From assembly GCA_035538735.1 (NCBI GenBank), contig DATLJU010000250.1, positions 1 through 39,112 on the forward strand: a stretch of 39,112 nucleotides of DNA, in the 5' to 3' direction. Numbering within the stretch: position 1 is the first letter of the stretch; each line of letters begins with the position of its first letter. Positions 32,044-39,112 of this stretch are shown here, in pieces. The position numbers were made by a program, and so were the translations under genes. Below the pieces are notes generated by a model, which made no database searches, was not told the DNA's origin, and worked only from the letters and a program-made list of their open reading frames with translations. The stretch comes from Anaeromyxobacter_A sp035538735. GTDB taxonomy: Bacteria > Myxococcota > Myxococcia > Myxococcales > Anaeromyxobacteraceae.

Positions 32044-34443
32044 TCACCGCCGCAGCTTCACCACCGTGGTCGCGTCGCCCCCCTCGTGCCGGTCGCCCGG
32101 CCGGAAGTCGGCGACGTATGGGGACGCGGCGAGGTGATCGCGCAGCGCCTGCTTCAGCGCGCCGGTCCCGTGGCCGTGCAGGATGGCCGCCTCCGGCGCG
32201 CCCTCCGAGTACAGGCGGTCGAGGAACCGGTCCACCTCCCGGATCAGCTCCTCGACCCGCAGCCCGCGCGCGTCGAGCCGCCGGTCGGGCATCACGACCG
32301 CCGCCGGGCGCGCCTCCTCGGCCGCGCCGAGCTTCTCCGCTCGCGTCTTCCCGAACCCGGGCGCCGCCGGTGCCTTTCCCTTGAGGGGCAGGAGATCCGC
32401 TCGCGGGCGGCGCACCTTGAGGGCCCCGGCGCGCACGAGCACCTCGTCGCCGGCCACCTCGAGCACCTCCGCCTCCTGCCCGAGCGAGACGATGCGGACG
32501 CGCGCGCCCTTGCGCAGCTCGCCGCCGGGCTCGGCCTCGGCGCCGGCCCGGGCCTGGGCGTCCGCGGAACGGGCCGCCTGCGCCACCGTGGCGCGCCAGA
32601 CGTCGAGCTGCTTCTGCGTCTCGGCGGCCTTGCGGATCGTGGGCGCCGCCTGCAGCTCGGCCAGCACGCGCGCCACCTCGCCGCGCGCCGCCTCGAGCTC
32701 CGCCGCCAGCGCCTCGCCCATGCGCGCCCCCGCCTCGCGCTCGGCGCGGCGCGACGCTTCCTCGCGCGCGCGTGCCCGCTCCTCGGCGCTGGCCGCGGCC
32801 GCGCGAGCCTCCTCGGCGGCGCGCCGCTCGGCGGCGAGGCGGGCGCGCTCCTCCTCCAGCGCGCGCAGCGCCTGCGTGAGGGCGCCGCCCCGGCCGGAGA
32901 GCGCCGCCCGGGCTCGCTCCACCACGCTCGCGGCGAGGCCCACGCGCTGGGCCACGTCGAGCGCGGACGAGCTGCCGGGAGAGCCGAGGTGGAGCTGATA
33001 GGTCGGGGCGAGCCGCTCCTGATCGAAGCCCACCCTCGCGTTCGCGAACCGCTCGTCGGTGAGCGCCAGCGCCTTGAGCTCCTCGAGGTGGGTCGTGACG
33101 AGCACCTGCGCCCGCCGCTCGAGCAGGTCCTCCAGGATGGCGGTGGCGAGCGCCGCGCCCTCGCGCGGGTCGGTGTCGGCCGCGATCTCGTCCACCAGGA
33201 CGAGCGAGCGCGGCCCGGCCCCCCGTTCGATGTCGCGCACGCTCGTGAGGTGGGCGGTGAAGGTGGAGAGATCGCGGGCCAGGTCGCCCCGCTCGTCGAT
33301 GGCGGCGCGCACCTCGCCGTAGAACGGCAGACGCGAGCCCTGGGCGGCCGGGATGGGCAGCCCGGCGCGGAGCAGGCACGCGGAGAGCCCGACGGCGGTG
33401 ATGGTGACGGTCTTGCCGCCGCCGTTCGGCCCCGAGACGATGAGGGCGCGCCGGGGCGGCTCGAGCCGGACGTGGCTCGCCACCACCTTCTTGCCCTGCA
33501 GCACGAGCAGCGGGTGGCGGAGCGACAGCAGCTCGAACCCCGCGTCGGGGGCGCACACCTCCGGCGTGTGCGCGTCGAGCTCGGAGGCGAGGCGCGCCTC
33601 GGCCTCGAGGAGGTCGAGCCGTCCCAGGAGGTCGAGGTCGGCCAGGAGCTCGCCCGCGCGGCGGGACACGCCCTCCGACAGCTCGCGCAGGATGCGCGCC
33701 TCCTCCTCGGCGGCCATCGCGCTCGCGATGGTGAGCTCGTTGCCCATGTCGACCATGGGCTCCGGCTCCACGAACAGCGTCTGGCCCGACTGCGACGCGT
33801 TGTGGACGATGCCCGGGACCTGCGAGCGAGAGCTCGACAGGATGGGGAGCACGTAACGCTCGTCGCGAATGGTGAAGTAGCGGTCGCGCAGGTGCATCTG
33901 CATCGCCTCGTCGGCGAGCAGCTCCTCCACCCTCTGCTTGAGGGCGCGGTGCAGGCCGCGCACCCGGTCGCGCAGCGCCCCGAGCTCGGGGCTGGCGCGA
34001 TCCGAGACCGCGCCCGACGGCTCGATGGCGCGCTCGACCCGATCGGCCAGCCGCTCGTCACCGGAGAGCCCCTCCGCGACGGACCACAGCCGCGGGCTCT
34101 GGGCGGCGCGCGCCTCGAGGAAGCGACGGGTGCGCGCGGCGGCACGCACCAGCGCGGCGCACTCGCGCAGCGCGACCGGCTCGAGCACGCCGCCCTTCGC
34201 GGCGCGGTCGACGTGCTCCTCCGGCGCGCCGGACAACCCGAGCGGGAGCGTGAGCCGCGCCTCCGCGAGCAGGCGCGCCTCCTCGACGCACGCCAGCGCG
34301 TCGCGGACCTCCGCGGCGGAGGCGAGGAAGGAGAGCGCCTCGGCGCGGCGGCGGCCGGCCGGGAGGCGGCACCGTGCGGCGAGGGCGCAAACCACCTCGG
34401 GCCAACCGAGATGGGTGAGGCTGGGATGGTGTGAGGTGTTCAC
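32044..34443 (-). CDS. mutS2: MutS2-family ATPase/endonuclease with Smr domain
   Basis: A 799-aa protein, typical MutS2 length, started at GTG 34443; upstream sequence in frame belongs to the leader of the divergent gene and no strong ribosome site is visible. It lacks MutS mismatch domains I and II. Core helices and clamp are residues 1-300, followed by the ABC-type ATPase with Walker A GPNGGGKT (338-345), signature region FTAHLTSVRDIERG and Walker B SLVLVDEIAADTDP. Next come a long Ala/Glu/Arg coiled coil (about 500-640), a KOW-like segment, and the C-terminal Smr nuclease domain with LDARGL and HGHGTGALKQALRDHL. MutS2 suppresses recombination and, in some bacteria, splits collided ribosomes. 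Convergent with the response regulator gene, 10 bases apart. Confidence 0.95.
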   Translation of the reverse strand: MNTSHHPSLTHLGWPEVVCALAARCRLPAGRRRAEALSFLASAAEVRDALACVEEARLLAEARLTLPLGLSGAPEEHVDRAAKGGVLEPVALRECAALVRAAARTRRFLEARAAQSPRLWSVAEGLSGDERLADRVERAIEPSGAVSDRASPELGALRDRVRGLHRALKQRVEELLADEAMQMHLRDRYFTIRDERYVLPILSSSRSQVPGIVHNASQSGQTLFVEPEPMVDMGNELTIASAMAAEEEARILRELSEGVSRRAGELLADLDLLGRLDLLEAEARLASELDAHTPEVCAPDAGFELLSLRHPLLVLQGKKVVASHVRLEPPRRALIVSGPNGGGKTVTITAVGLSACLLRAGLPIPAAQGSRLPFYGEVRAAIDERGDLARDLSTFTAHLTSVRDIERGAGPRSLVLVDEIAADTDPREGAALATAILEDLLERRAQVLVTTHLEELKALALTDERFANARVGFDQERLAPTYQLHLGSPGSSSALDVAQRVGLAASVVERARAALSGRGGALTQALRALEEERARLAAERRAAEEARAAAASAEERARAREEASRRAEREAGARMGEALAAELEAARGEVARVLAELQAAPTIRKAAETQKQLDVWRATVAQAARSADAQARAGAEAEPGGELRKGARVRIVSLGQEAEVLEVAGDEVLVRAGALKVRRPRADLLPLKGKAPAAPGFGKTRAEKLGAAEEARPAAVVMPDRRLDARGLRVEELIREVDRFLDRLYSEGAPEAAILHGHGTGALKQALRDHLAASPYVADFRPGDRHEGGDATTVVKLRR

Positions 34444-34513
34444 GTCGTGTCTGGGTGGTAAAGTGTGTGAGCCGAGCGCCGCTGCGGCCCCGCCGCCGCC
34501 TCGGGAGGATCGC

Positions 34514-34735
34514 ATGACGCGGGCGACCGTGATCGTCAGCCTGTGGCTGCTCCTGACGGGCGGCATCGGCGACGCCGTCCTGATCGCCGATCGCTCACCG
34601 CTCCGGCTGCTCGGGTTCTACTTCATCATCTCCGTCCTCACCGTGCTCGCGCTGTGGACGCAGTTCCGCGAAGACGACGCGCCTCGCGCCGGGATGTCCC
34701 GGCGGAGGCGCGACCGTCTCTACCGCTACGACTAG
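34514..34735 (+). CDS. Small two-helix membrane protein, unknown
   Basis: A 73-aa protein starting at ATG 34514 with GGGAGG six bases upstream. Third codon positions are almost all G/C, so it is likely a real gene. Two hydrophobic helices (VIVSLWLLLTGGIGDAVLI and LGFYFIISVLTVLALW) are followed by a charged, Arg-rich cytoplasmic tail (RRRRDRLYRYD). No family is recognised. It is divergent from mutS2, 70 bases away, and convergent with the dctA-like gene. Confidence 0.75.
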   Translation: MTRATVIVSLWLLLTGGIGDAVLIADRSPLRLLGFYFIISVLTVLALWTQFREDDAPRAGMSRRRRDRLYRYD

Positions 34736-34745
34736 GCGGGCCTCT

Positions 34746-36080
34746 CTAGGCCTGCCGTGCCGGGAAGCCGGACGGCGACAGCGCCAGCTCCGGCGCGGCC
34801 TCGGGCTCCGCCTCGAGCTCGTCCACCACCTTGCCGTCGAGCACCGCCCTGGCGCGCTCCAGGTCGAGCTCGCCCTCCCAGCGCGACACCGCCACGGACG
34901 CGACGCCGTTGCCGATGAGGTTCGTGATGGCGCGGGCCTCGGACATGAACCGGTCGACGCCCAGCAGCAGCGTGAGGCCCGCCACCGGGATGTTGCCGAC
35001 CGCCGACAGCGTGGCGGCGAGGGTGATGAAGCCACCGCCGGTGACCGCGGCCGCGCCCTTCGAGGTGAGGAGCAGCACGGCCAGGATCTCGAGCTCCTGG
35101 ACCATCGTGACGTGGGTGTTGGTGGCCTGCGCGATGAAGAGCGTGGCGAGCGTGAGGTAGATCGAGGTGCCGTCGAGGTTGAACGAGTAGCCCATCGGCA
35201 CGACGAGCCCGACCACCGGCTTCCCGCAGCCGAGCCTCTCCATCTTCCGCATCATGAGCGGCAGCGCCGACTCGGAGGAGCTCGTCCCGAGGACGATCAG
35301 GATCTCCTCCTTGATGTAGCGGAGGAACTTGAACAGGTTGAGGCGGCACAGCAGCATCACCAGCCCGAGCATCACGATCACGAAGAGCAGGCTCGTCGTG
35401 TAGAAGGTGCCGATGAGCTTGGCGAGGCTGAGCAGCGTCTTGACGCCGTACTTGCCGACGGTGAACGCCATCGCGCCGAACGCGCCGAGGGGCGCCACGC
35501 GCATCACGATCCCGACGATCTTGAACAGCACGGCGGAGAGGCCGTCGATGAAGTGCAGGACGACCTTCGCGTAGTCGCCCTTCATGCCGGCCAGCGCCAC
35601 GCCGAACAGGATCGAGAAGAAGAGGACCTGGAGGATCTCACCCTTCGCGAAGGCGTCGGCGACGTCCTTCGGGATGATGTTCATGACGAAGTCCATCGTC
35701 GACAGGTGCGCCGACGGCGCCGTGTAGCTGGCGATCGCCTTCGTGTCGAGGGTGGCCGGGTTCACGTTCATCCCGGCGCCGGGCTGGAGGAGCTTGCCGA
35801 CTGCCAGGCCGATGACGAGCGCGATGGTGGTGAGGGCCTCGAAGTAGATGATGGCCTTGAGCCCCACCCGGCCGACCTTCTTCAGGTCGCCCATCTTCGC
35901 GATGCCGGTCACGACCGTGGAGAACACGATCGGCGCGATGAGCATCTTGACGAGCTTGATGAACCCCTCGCCGAGCGGCTTCAACTCGACCCCGAACTTG
36001 GGGTAAACGTGCCCAACCACGGCTCCGATCACGACGGCGGTGATGACTTGCAGGTAGAGGCTTCGGCTGAATCGCTTCAC
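34746..36080 (-). CDS. Dicarboxylate/amino acid:cation symporter (DctA/GltP family)
   Basis: A 444-aa inner-membrane symporter (DAACS/SDF family). GTG 36080 is preceded by AAGGAGG, a near-perfect ribosome site. Family hallmarks: LVKMLIAPIVFSTVVTGIAKMGDL, the serine-rich hairpin LGTSSSESALPLMMRKMERLG, the substrate-binding helix region GYSFNLDGTSIYLTLATLFIAQA, the second hairpin LLTSKGAAAVTGGGFITLAATL, and VDRFMSEARAITNLIGNGVAS with the Asp and Asn that contact substrate and cation. Takes up C4-dicarboxylates or acidic amino acids with protons or sodium; the DctA group is the best fit. The C-terminus is acidic (DELEAEPEAAPE). Stands alone. Confidence 0.94.
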   Translation of the reverse strand: MKRFSRSLYLQVITAVVIGAVVGHVYPKFGVELKPLGEGFIKLVKMLIAPIVFSTVVTGIAKMGDLKKVGRVGLKAIIYFEALTTIALVIGLAVGKLLQPGAGMNVNPATLDTKAIASYTAPSAHLSTMDFVMNIIPKDVADAFAKGEILQVLFFSILFGVALAGMKGDYAKVVLHFIDGLSAVLFKIVGIVMRVAPLGAFGAMAFTVGKYGVKTLLSLAKLIGTFYTTSLLFVIVMLGLVMLLCRLNLFKFLRYIKEEILIVLGTSSSESALPLMMRKMERLGCGKPVVGLVVPMGYSFNLDGTSIYLTLATLFIAQATNTHVTMVQELEILAVLLLTSKGAAAVTGGGFITLAATLSAVGNIPVAGLTLLLGVDRFMSEARAITNLIGNGVASVAVSRWEGELDLERARAVLDGKVVDELEAEPEAAPELALSPSGFPARQA

Positions 36081-36212
36081 GTACGTCCTCCTTCAATCCG
36101 GGCGTGCGGTGATGAGGCTGCGGATCAGGCGCAAGGGATGCCGCCTATGGGCCAGGCGGCGGCACGCGTGCAACTCGGGCGCCAGCGCGTGACACGCACC
36201 CACCTTGCCGCG

Positions 36213-37016
36213 GTGCGTAGCGGTGTGATCGCCGCCTGCTCGCGGCGCCGTCGCGGTCTGGTGGCGGCGCTCGCGACGGTCGCGCTCGCTTGCGCAACCC
36301 CTCGAACCAGCGAGCCTTTGCCCTCGCCCCCGCCTCCCGTAGCAGCTCCCGCGCCTCCGCCCGTCGATGCGGTGCGCGAGCTGGCGCTCGGGCGCGAGGC
36401 GCGGAGCGGAGGAGATCTGGCCGCGGCGAGGTCTCACCTCCTGGCCGCGGTCCAGGCCGATCCCTCCACCGCGGAGGCCCGCCTCGAGCTCGCCGAGCTG
36501 CTCATGAACGACGGTTCGGACCTCGATCTGGCGGGAGAGCTCCTTCGGCAGGCGCAATATCTGCACTCCGACCCCGCACGTTTCGCGCGCCTTTGCGGCG
36601 CGCTGGGCGAGCTGCGCGGCGATGACGCGGCGGCCGCCGAGGCGTACCGGACCGCGCTCGACCTCGAGCCCGACCCGGAGCTCCGGCTCCGGCGTGGCCT
36701 CTTGCTCGTGCGCCTGGGGCAGGTGGGCGAGGCGGAGGCGGTGCTGTCGCGGGTCATCGCGGAGCGCCCGGCGCAGCGCGCCGCGCGAACGGCGCTCTGC
36801 GAGCTGTACGAACGCGCCGGCCAGCCCGACGCCGCCGAGCACCAGCTCGCCGTCGTGGTGGCGCTGGCGCCCTCGGACGCGGCCCCGGTCCGCGAGCTCG
36901 TCGCCTTCTACCGGCGCCACGGCGAGGCCGGGAAGGCGAGCGCGGTCGAGCAGCGGGCGCGTTCGCTCGAGGGCGAGGGGCGGAAGCTCCGCCCGCTGCT
37001 CCCCGCCAGGAGATGA
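36213..37016 (+). CDS. TPR-repeat lipoprotein
   Basis: A 267-aa protein. The start is uncertain (GTG 36213, GTG 36225 or ATG 36138); 36213 is used because an Arg-rich n-region (RRRRGLVAAL) and hydrophobic core lead directly to a lipobox-like VALAC. A Pro/Ala-rich spacer follows (SPPPPVAAPAPPPV). The rest is tetratricopeptide repeats with the usual 34-residue spacing (ALGREARSGGDLAAARSHLLAAVQADP; AAEAYRTALDLEPDPELRL; ERAGQPDAAEHQLAVVVAL). Such lipoproteins act as scaffolds in the periplasm or outer membrane. The first 130 bases after the divergent symporter (36081-36212) contain its promoter region; no motif stands out. Confidence 0.78.
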   Translation: MRSGVIAACSRRRRGLVAALATVALACATPRTSEPLPSPPPPVAAPAPPPVDAVRELALGREARSGGDLAAARSHLLAAVQADPSTAEARLELAELLMNDGSDLDLAGELLRQAQYLHSDPARFARLCGALGELRGDDAAAAEAYRTALDLEPDPELRLRRGLLLVRLGQVGEAEAVLSRVIAERPAQRAARTALCELYERAGQPDAAEHQLAVVVALAPSDAAPVRELVAFYRRHGEAGKASAVEQRARSLEGEGRKLRPLLPARR

Positions 37017-37022
37017 CGCGGC

Positions 37023-37496
37023 CTACGACCGGGGCCGCGCCGCCTGCGCGCGCTCGGGGACGCGGGCGAGCGCGTCGAGGACGGCGCCGATCGCGAACCC
37101 GCGCGGCAAGCCGGCGAGGAGACCGACGGCGGTGACGGACCACGGCGTGTCGAGCCAGACGAGCCGCATGAGCGCCGCGGAGAGCAGCCAGAATCCGGAG
37201 ATGGTCGCGCCGAGCACGACGCGGCGTCGATGCACCTGCGCCGTGGCGACGAACGCGACGACGGCGATGACGCCGCTCACGCACGAGGCGGCCACGCTGA
37301 TCGTCACCGGCGACAGGAACTGGAACGCTTCGGGCATGTCTGCGGTCCGGAGGTAGGGCGGGGTCGTCGCGCCCCAGCTCGCCGTGGCGAAGTCGAACGC
37401 CGCGTGGAGGACCGCGGCGACGACCGCGAGGCCGGCGAGGTGGGTCCGGTCGAGCGGTTGAGGTCGTTCGTGCACGAGCTGGCTCGCGTTCGTCAT
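37023..37496 (-). CDS. Four-helix integral membrane protein, unknown
   Basis: A 157-aa protein from ATG 37496 with four predicted helices: LAGLAVVAAVLHAAFDFATA, LSPVTISVAASCVSGVIAVVAFVATA, VVLGATISGFWLLSAALMRLVW and TAVGLLAGLPRGFAIGAVLDAL, and a basic C-terminal tail. No family is recognised. It is convergent with the TPR lipoprotein, 6 bases apart. Codon bias supports coding. Confidence 0.7.
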   Translation of the reverse strand: MTNASQLVHERPQPLDRTHLAGLAVVAAVLHAAFDFATASWGATTPPYLRTADMPEAFQFLSPVTISVAASCVSGVIAVVAFVATAQVHRRRVVLGATISGFWLLSAALMRLVWLDTPWSVTAVGLLAGLPRGFAIGAVLDALARVPERAQAARPRS

Positions 37497-37703
37497 GGAA
37501 TCCCGGACTGGCCGAGGCAGCAGCCGAGGCTGGCCGTGGTAGCTGGCCAGCGCGGAGCGCCATGCCTAACGTCAAAAATGGGGAGGCGCAGACGCACTGT
37601 GTCACCGACGGGGCGCCACGTGGTTCGCGGACACCTCCGGCTCGCGTACAATCCACCCCGGGCTGCCGAGGCGCGATCGCGCGTCGAGTTGCTCGTTCGC
37701 GCG

Positions 37704-37877
37704 ATGATCGCCCGGATGCGCATCTTCCTCCTCAACCTCATCGCCCTGGCCGGCGCCATCCTCGCGCTCGCCCCGCTCCTCGTGCGCCGCCGGCCCGTCG
37801 GCCACCGCACCCAGGTCCCGCGCACGGTGGCGCGCGTCATCCCGCTGCTGCCCCACCGCCGCGCTTCGCCCCGATAG
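37704..37877 (+). CDS. Possible 57-aa membrane peptide
   Basis: ATG 37704 opens a short frame with nearly all third positions G/C, in contrast to the same frame further upstream. It has one hydrophobic helix (MRIFLLNLIALAGAILALAPLL) and a basic tail (RRRPVGHRTQVPRTVARV). No ribosome site is obvious, and an internal ATG at 37716 is an alternative. It lies before the glycosyltransferase gene on the same strand. The rest of 37497-37703 shows no gene or motif that I can support. Confidence 0.45.
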   Translation: MIARMRIFLLNLIALAGAILALAPLLVRRRPVGHRTQVPRTVARVIPLLPHRRASPR

Positions 37878-37927
37878 CGACCTCCGAACGGACGGGCGCC
37901 GTCACGCCTGTTACTCATGGATCCGTG

Positions 37928-39043
37928 ATGCGCGTCGGGATCGCGACCGAGTACTACTACCCCAGCATCGGCGGGGTCCAGGAGCACGTCCATCACTTCG
38001 CGCGCGAGGCGAGGCGGCTCGGCCACGCCGTCAAGATCATCACGAGCGAGATGCCCGACCTGCCGCCGCCGGAGGGCGAGGCGGCGGGGCCGGACGTGCT
38101 CCGGATCGCGAAGAGCCGGCCGCTGTTCAAGAACGGCAGCTTCGGGCGCGTCTCGCTCGGGCCGCGCCTCGCCCACGCGATGCGGGAGACCCTCGCGCGG
38201 GAGCGGTTCGACGTGCTGCACGTACATTGCCCGCTCACCCCGGTCCTGCCGTTCCTCGCCGTCCACTACGCCGACTGCCCCGTGGTCGGTACCTTCCACA
38301 CACACTTCCAGCCTGGCGCGCTCTTCGCGCTCACCCGTCGTCCGCAGCAGCGCTACCTCGACCGGCTCGACGCGGCGGTGGCGGTCTCGCGCGCGTGCCT
38401 GTCGGCGTTCGAGGGGCGGCTGCGGAGCGAGTTCCGCATCATCCCGAACGGCGTGGACGTGGAGCGCTTCGGGCGCGGGCGGCCGCTGCGGCGGTTCGAG
38501 GACGGCTGCTTCAACGTGCTCTGGATGGGCCGCCTCGAGCCCCGCAATGGCCTCGACCGGCTCCTCGCCGCGTTCGTCGCGCTGCGCGCGGAGACGGAGG
38601 CGCGGCTGCTGGTGGTGGGCGAGGGGCCGCTCCGGCCGCGCTACGAGGCGATGGTGCCCGACGAGCTGCGCGAGGACGTCGTCTTCGCCGGCCGGGTCGT
38701 CGACGAGCGGCCCGACTGGTACGCCTCCGCCGACGTCTACTGCGCGCCCACCAGCATCGCGAGCTTCGGCGTCACGCTCCTCGAGGCGATGGCCGCCGGG
38801 AAGCCCATCCTCGCCTCGGACATCGACGGGTTCCGCGAGGTCATGACGCACGGTCACGAGGGAGAGCTCATCCCGCCCGACGACGTCCGCGCCTGGGTCC
38901 GGGCGCTGGCACGGCTGGCGCGTGACCCAGCCCGCGGCGAGGCGTACGGCGAGCAGGGGCGGCGGACCGTCCAGCGCTACGCCTGGCCGCGGGTGACGTC
39001 CGAGGTGCTCGGGCTCTACCGGTCGATCGGTGTGGCCGGGTGA
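37928..39043 (+). CDS. GT4-family glycosyltransferase (PimA/PimB-like, GT-B fold)
   Basis: A 371-aa cytoplasmic or membrane-associated enzyme from ATG 37928 (a GTG three bases earlier is possible). The N-terminal acceptor domain starts MRVGIATEYYYPSIGGVQEHV, the glycine-rich signature of GT4 enzymes, followed by FDVLHVHCPLTPVLPFLAV and VGTFHTHF. The C-terminal donor domain has IIPNGVDVERF, VLWMGRLEPRNGLDRLLAAF and the E-x7-E region (CAPTSIASFGVTLLEAMAAGKPILASD), which binds the nucleotide sugar. Closest general group is phosphatidylinositol mannosyltransferase-like enzymes of lipid or polysaccharide synthesis. Its TGA overlaps the next ATG, so the following truncated gene is in the same operon. 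Confidence 0.92.
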   Translation: MRVGIATEYYYPSIGGVQEHVHHFAREARRLGHAVKIITSEMPDLPPPEGEAAGPDVLRIAKSRPLFKNGSFGRVSLGPRLAHAMRETLARERFDVLHVHCPLTPVLPFLAVHYADCPVVGTFHTHFQPGALFALTRRPQQRYLDRLDAAVAVSRACLSAFEGRLRSEFRIIPNGVDVERFGRGRPLRRFEDGCFNVLWMGRLEPRNGLDRLLAAFVALRAETEARLLVVGEGPLRPRYEAMVPDELREDVVFAGRVVDERPDWYASADVYCAPTSIASFGVTLLEAMAAGKPILASDIDGFREVMTHGHEGELIPPDDVRAWVRALARLARDPARGEAYGEQGRRTVQRYAWPRVTSEVLGLYRSIGVAG

Positions 39044-39112
39044 TGCCCGCGCGCCAGCGGCTCCTCCTGGCGACGGTCTTCCTGGCCGTCGCGGCCGTCC
39101 TCGCGGCCGGCG
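39043..39112 (+). CDS. Start of a further exported or membrane protein (truncated by window end)
   Basis: ATG 39043-39045 overlaps the glycosyltransferase stop in a TGATG junction. The 23 visible codons encode a basic start then a hydrophobic helix (LLLATVFLAVAAVLAAG), either a signal peptide or first membrane segment. Nothing further can be said. Confidence 0.6.
   Translation, partial: MPARQRLLLATVFLAVAAVLAAG

Noticed and set aside
32292..34145. A 617-aa minus-strand frame inside mutS2
   Set aside because: Arg/Ser/Ala-rich low complexity in a shifted frame of MutS2, which has complete ATPase and Smr domains.
35112..36212. A long plus-strand frame joined upstream of the TPR lipoprotein
   Set aside because: It is antisense to the secure dicarboxylate symporter gene and highly charged low complexity; the lipoprotein signal near 36225-36290 marks the true beginning.
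1..39112. CRISPR array, tRNA, rRNA, insertion sequence, prophage or integron
   Set aside because: No regular direct repeats with spacers, no cloverleaf-like sequence that I could recognise, and no transposase, integrase or phage gene were found. The only repeats are the two palindromic families described.

Overview
The window is very GC-rich bacterial DNA (third codon positions are almost all G or C) with dense, well-formed operons, many GTG/TTG starts, TAT export, a sigma-54-type two-component system and interleaved branched-chain amino acid (Liv) type transporters. This fits a deltaproteobacterium-like organism, most likely Myxococcota close to Anaeromyxobacter. That placement is an inference from gene content and composition; no rRNA marker is present. 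I see no tRNA, rRNA, CRISPR array, insertion sequence, integrase or phage gene.

Layout. 1-2.8 kb: the 3' end of an alpha/beta hydrolase, a SorAB-like sulfite dehydrogenase pair (molybdenum enzyme plus cytochrome c) and a small unknown gene. 2.9-7.8 kb: an ATP-grasp ligase facing a yggX / radical SAM operon, then a small XRE regulator and moeA. The radical SAM gene is the highlight. Its apparent stop is an in-frame UGA that, read through, gives the C-terminal motif Cys-Sec-Ala-Glu-Pro (CUAEP). A 7-bp hairpin with an AGGUG loop, resembling a bacterial SECIS element, lies 12 nt after the UGA. The gene is therefore very probably a selenoprotein and should be annotated at 4250..5674. 7.9-11.4 kb: RNase R, carrying an in-frame palindromic repeat insertion, a small convergent gene overlapping its 3' end, and a TSUP permease.

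11.5-23.1 kb: two Liv-type ABC transporters pointing away from a shared centre. On the minus strand are a porin, livHMGF and an AcuB-like CBS protein. On the plus strand are a substrate-binding protein, a second livHMGF and a convergent second porin. Only one binding protein is present for the two permease/ATPase sets. The porins probably bring the solute across the outer membrane and the ABC systems across the inner membrane; the substrate cannot be read from the sequence.

23.3-32.0 kb: a tripartite RND efflux operon (outer membrane factor, adaptor, pump) divergent from a histidine kinase / NtrC-type regulator pair. Between them are a good -24/-12 (sigma-54) match and an upstream inverted repeat at enhancer distance, so the pair probably controls the pump. 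32.0-39.1 kb: MutS2, a small membrane protein, a DctA-like dicarboxylate symporter, a TPR lipoprotein, a four-helix membrane protein, a possible 57-aa membrane peptide, a GT4 glycosyltransferase and the start of a further exported or membrane protein cut by the window edge.

Two repeat families occur. One is GC-rich CCCTCTCCCC-type hairpins (three intergenic sites, two of them tandem doublets). The other is a TGAGCGTAG...AGTCGAA palindrome (one copy intergenic, one translated inside RNase R).
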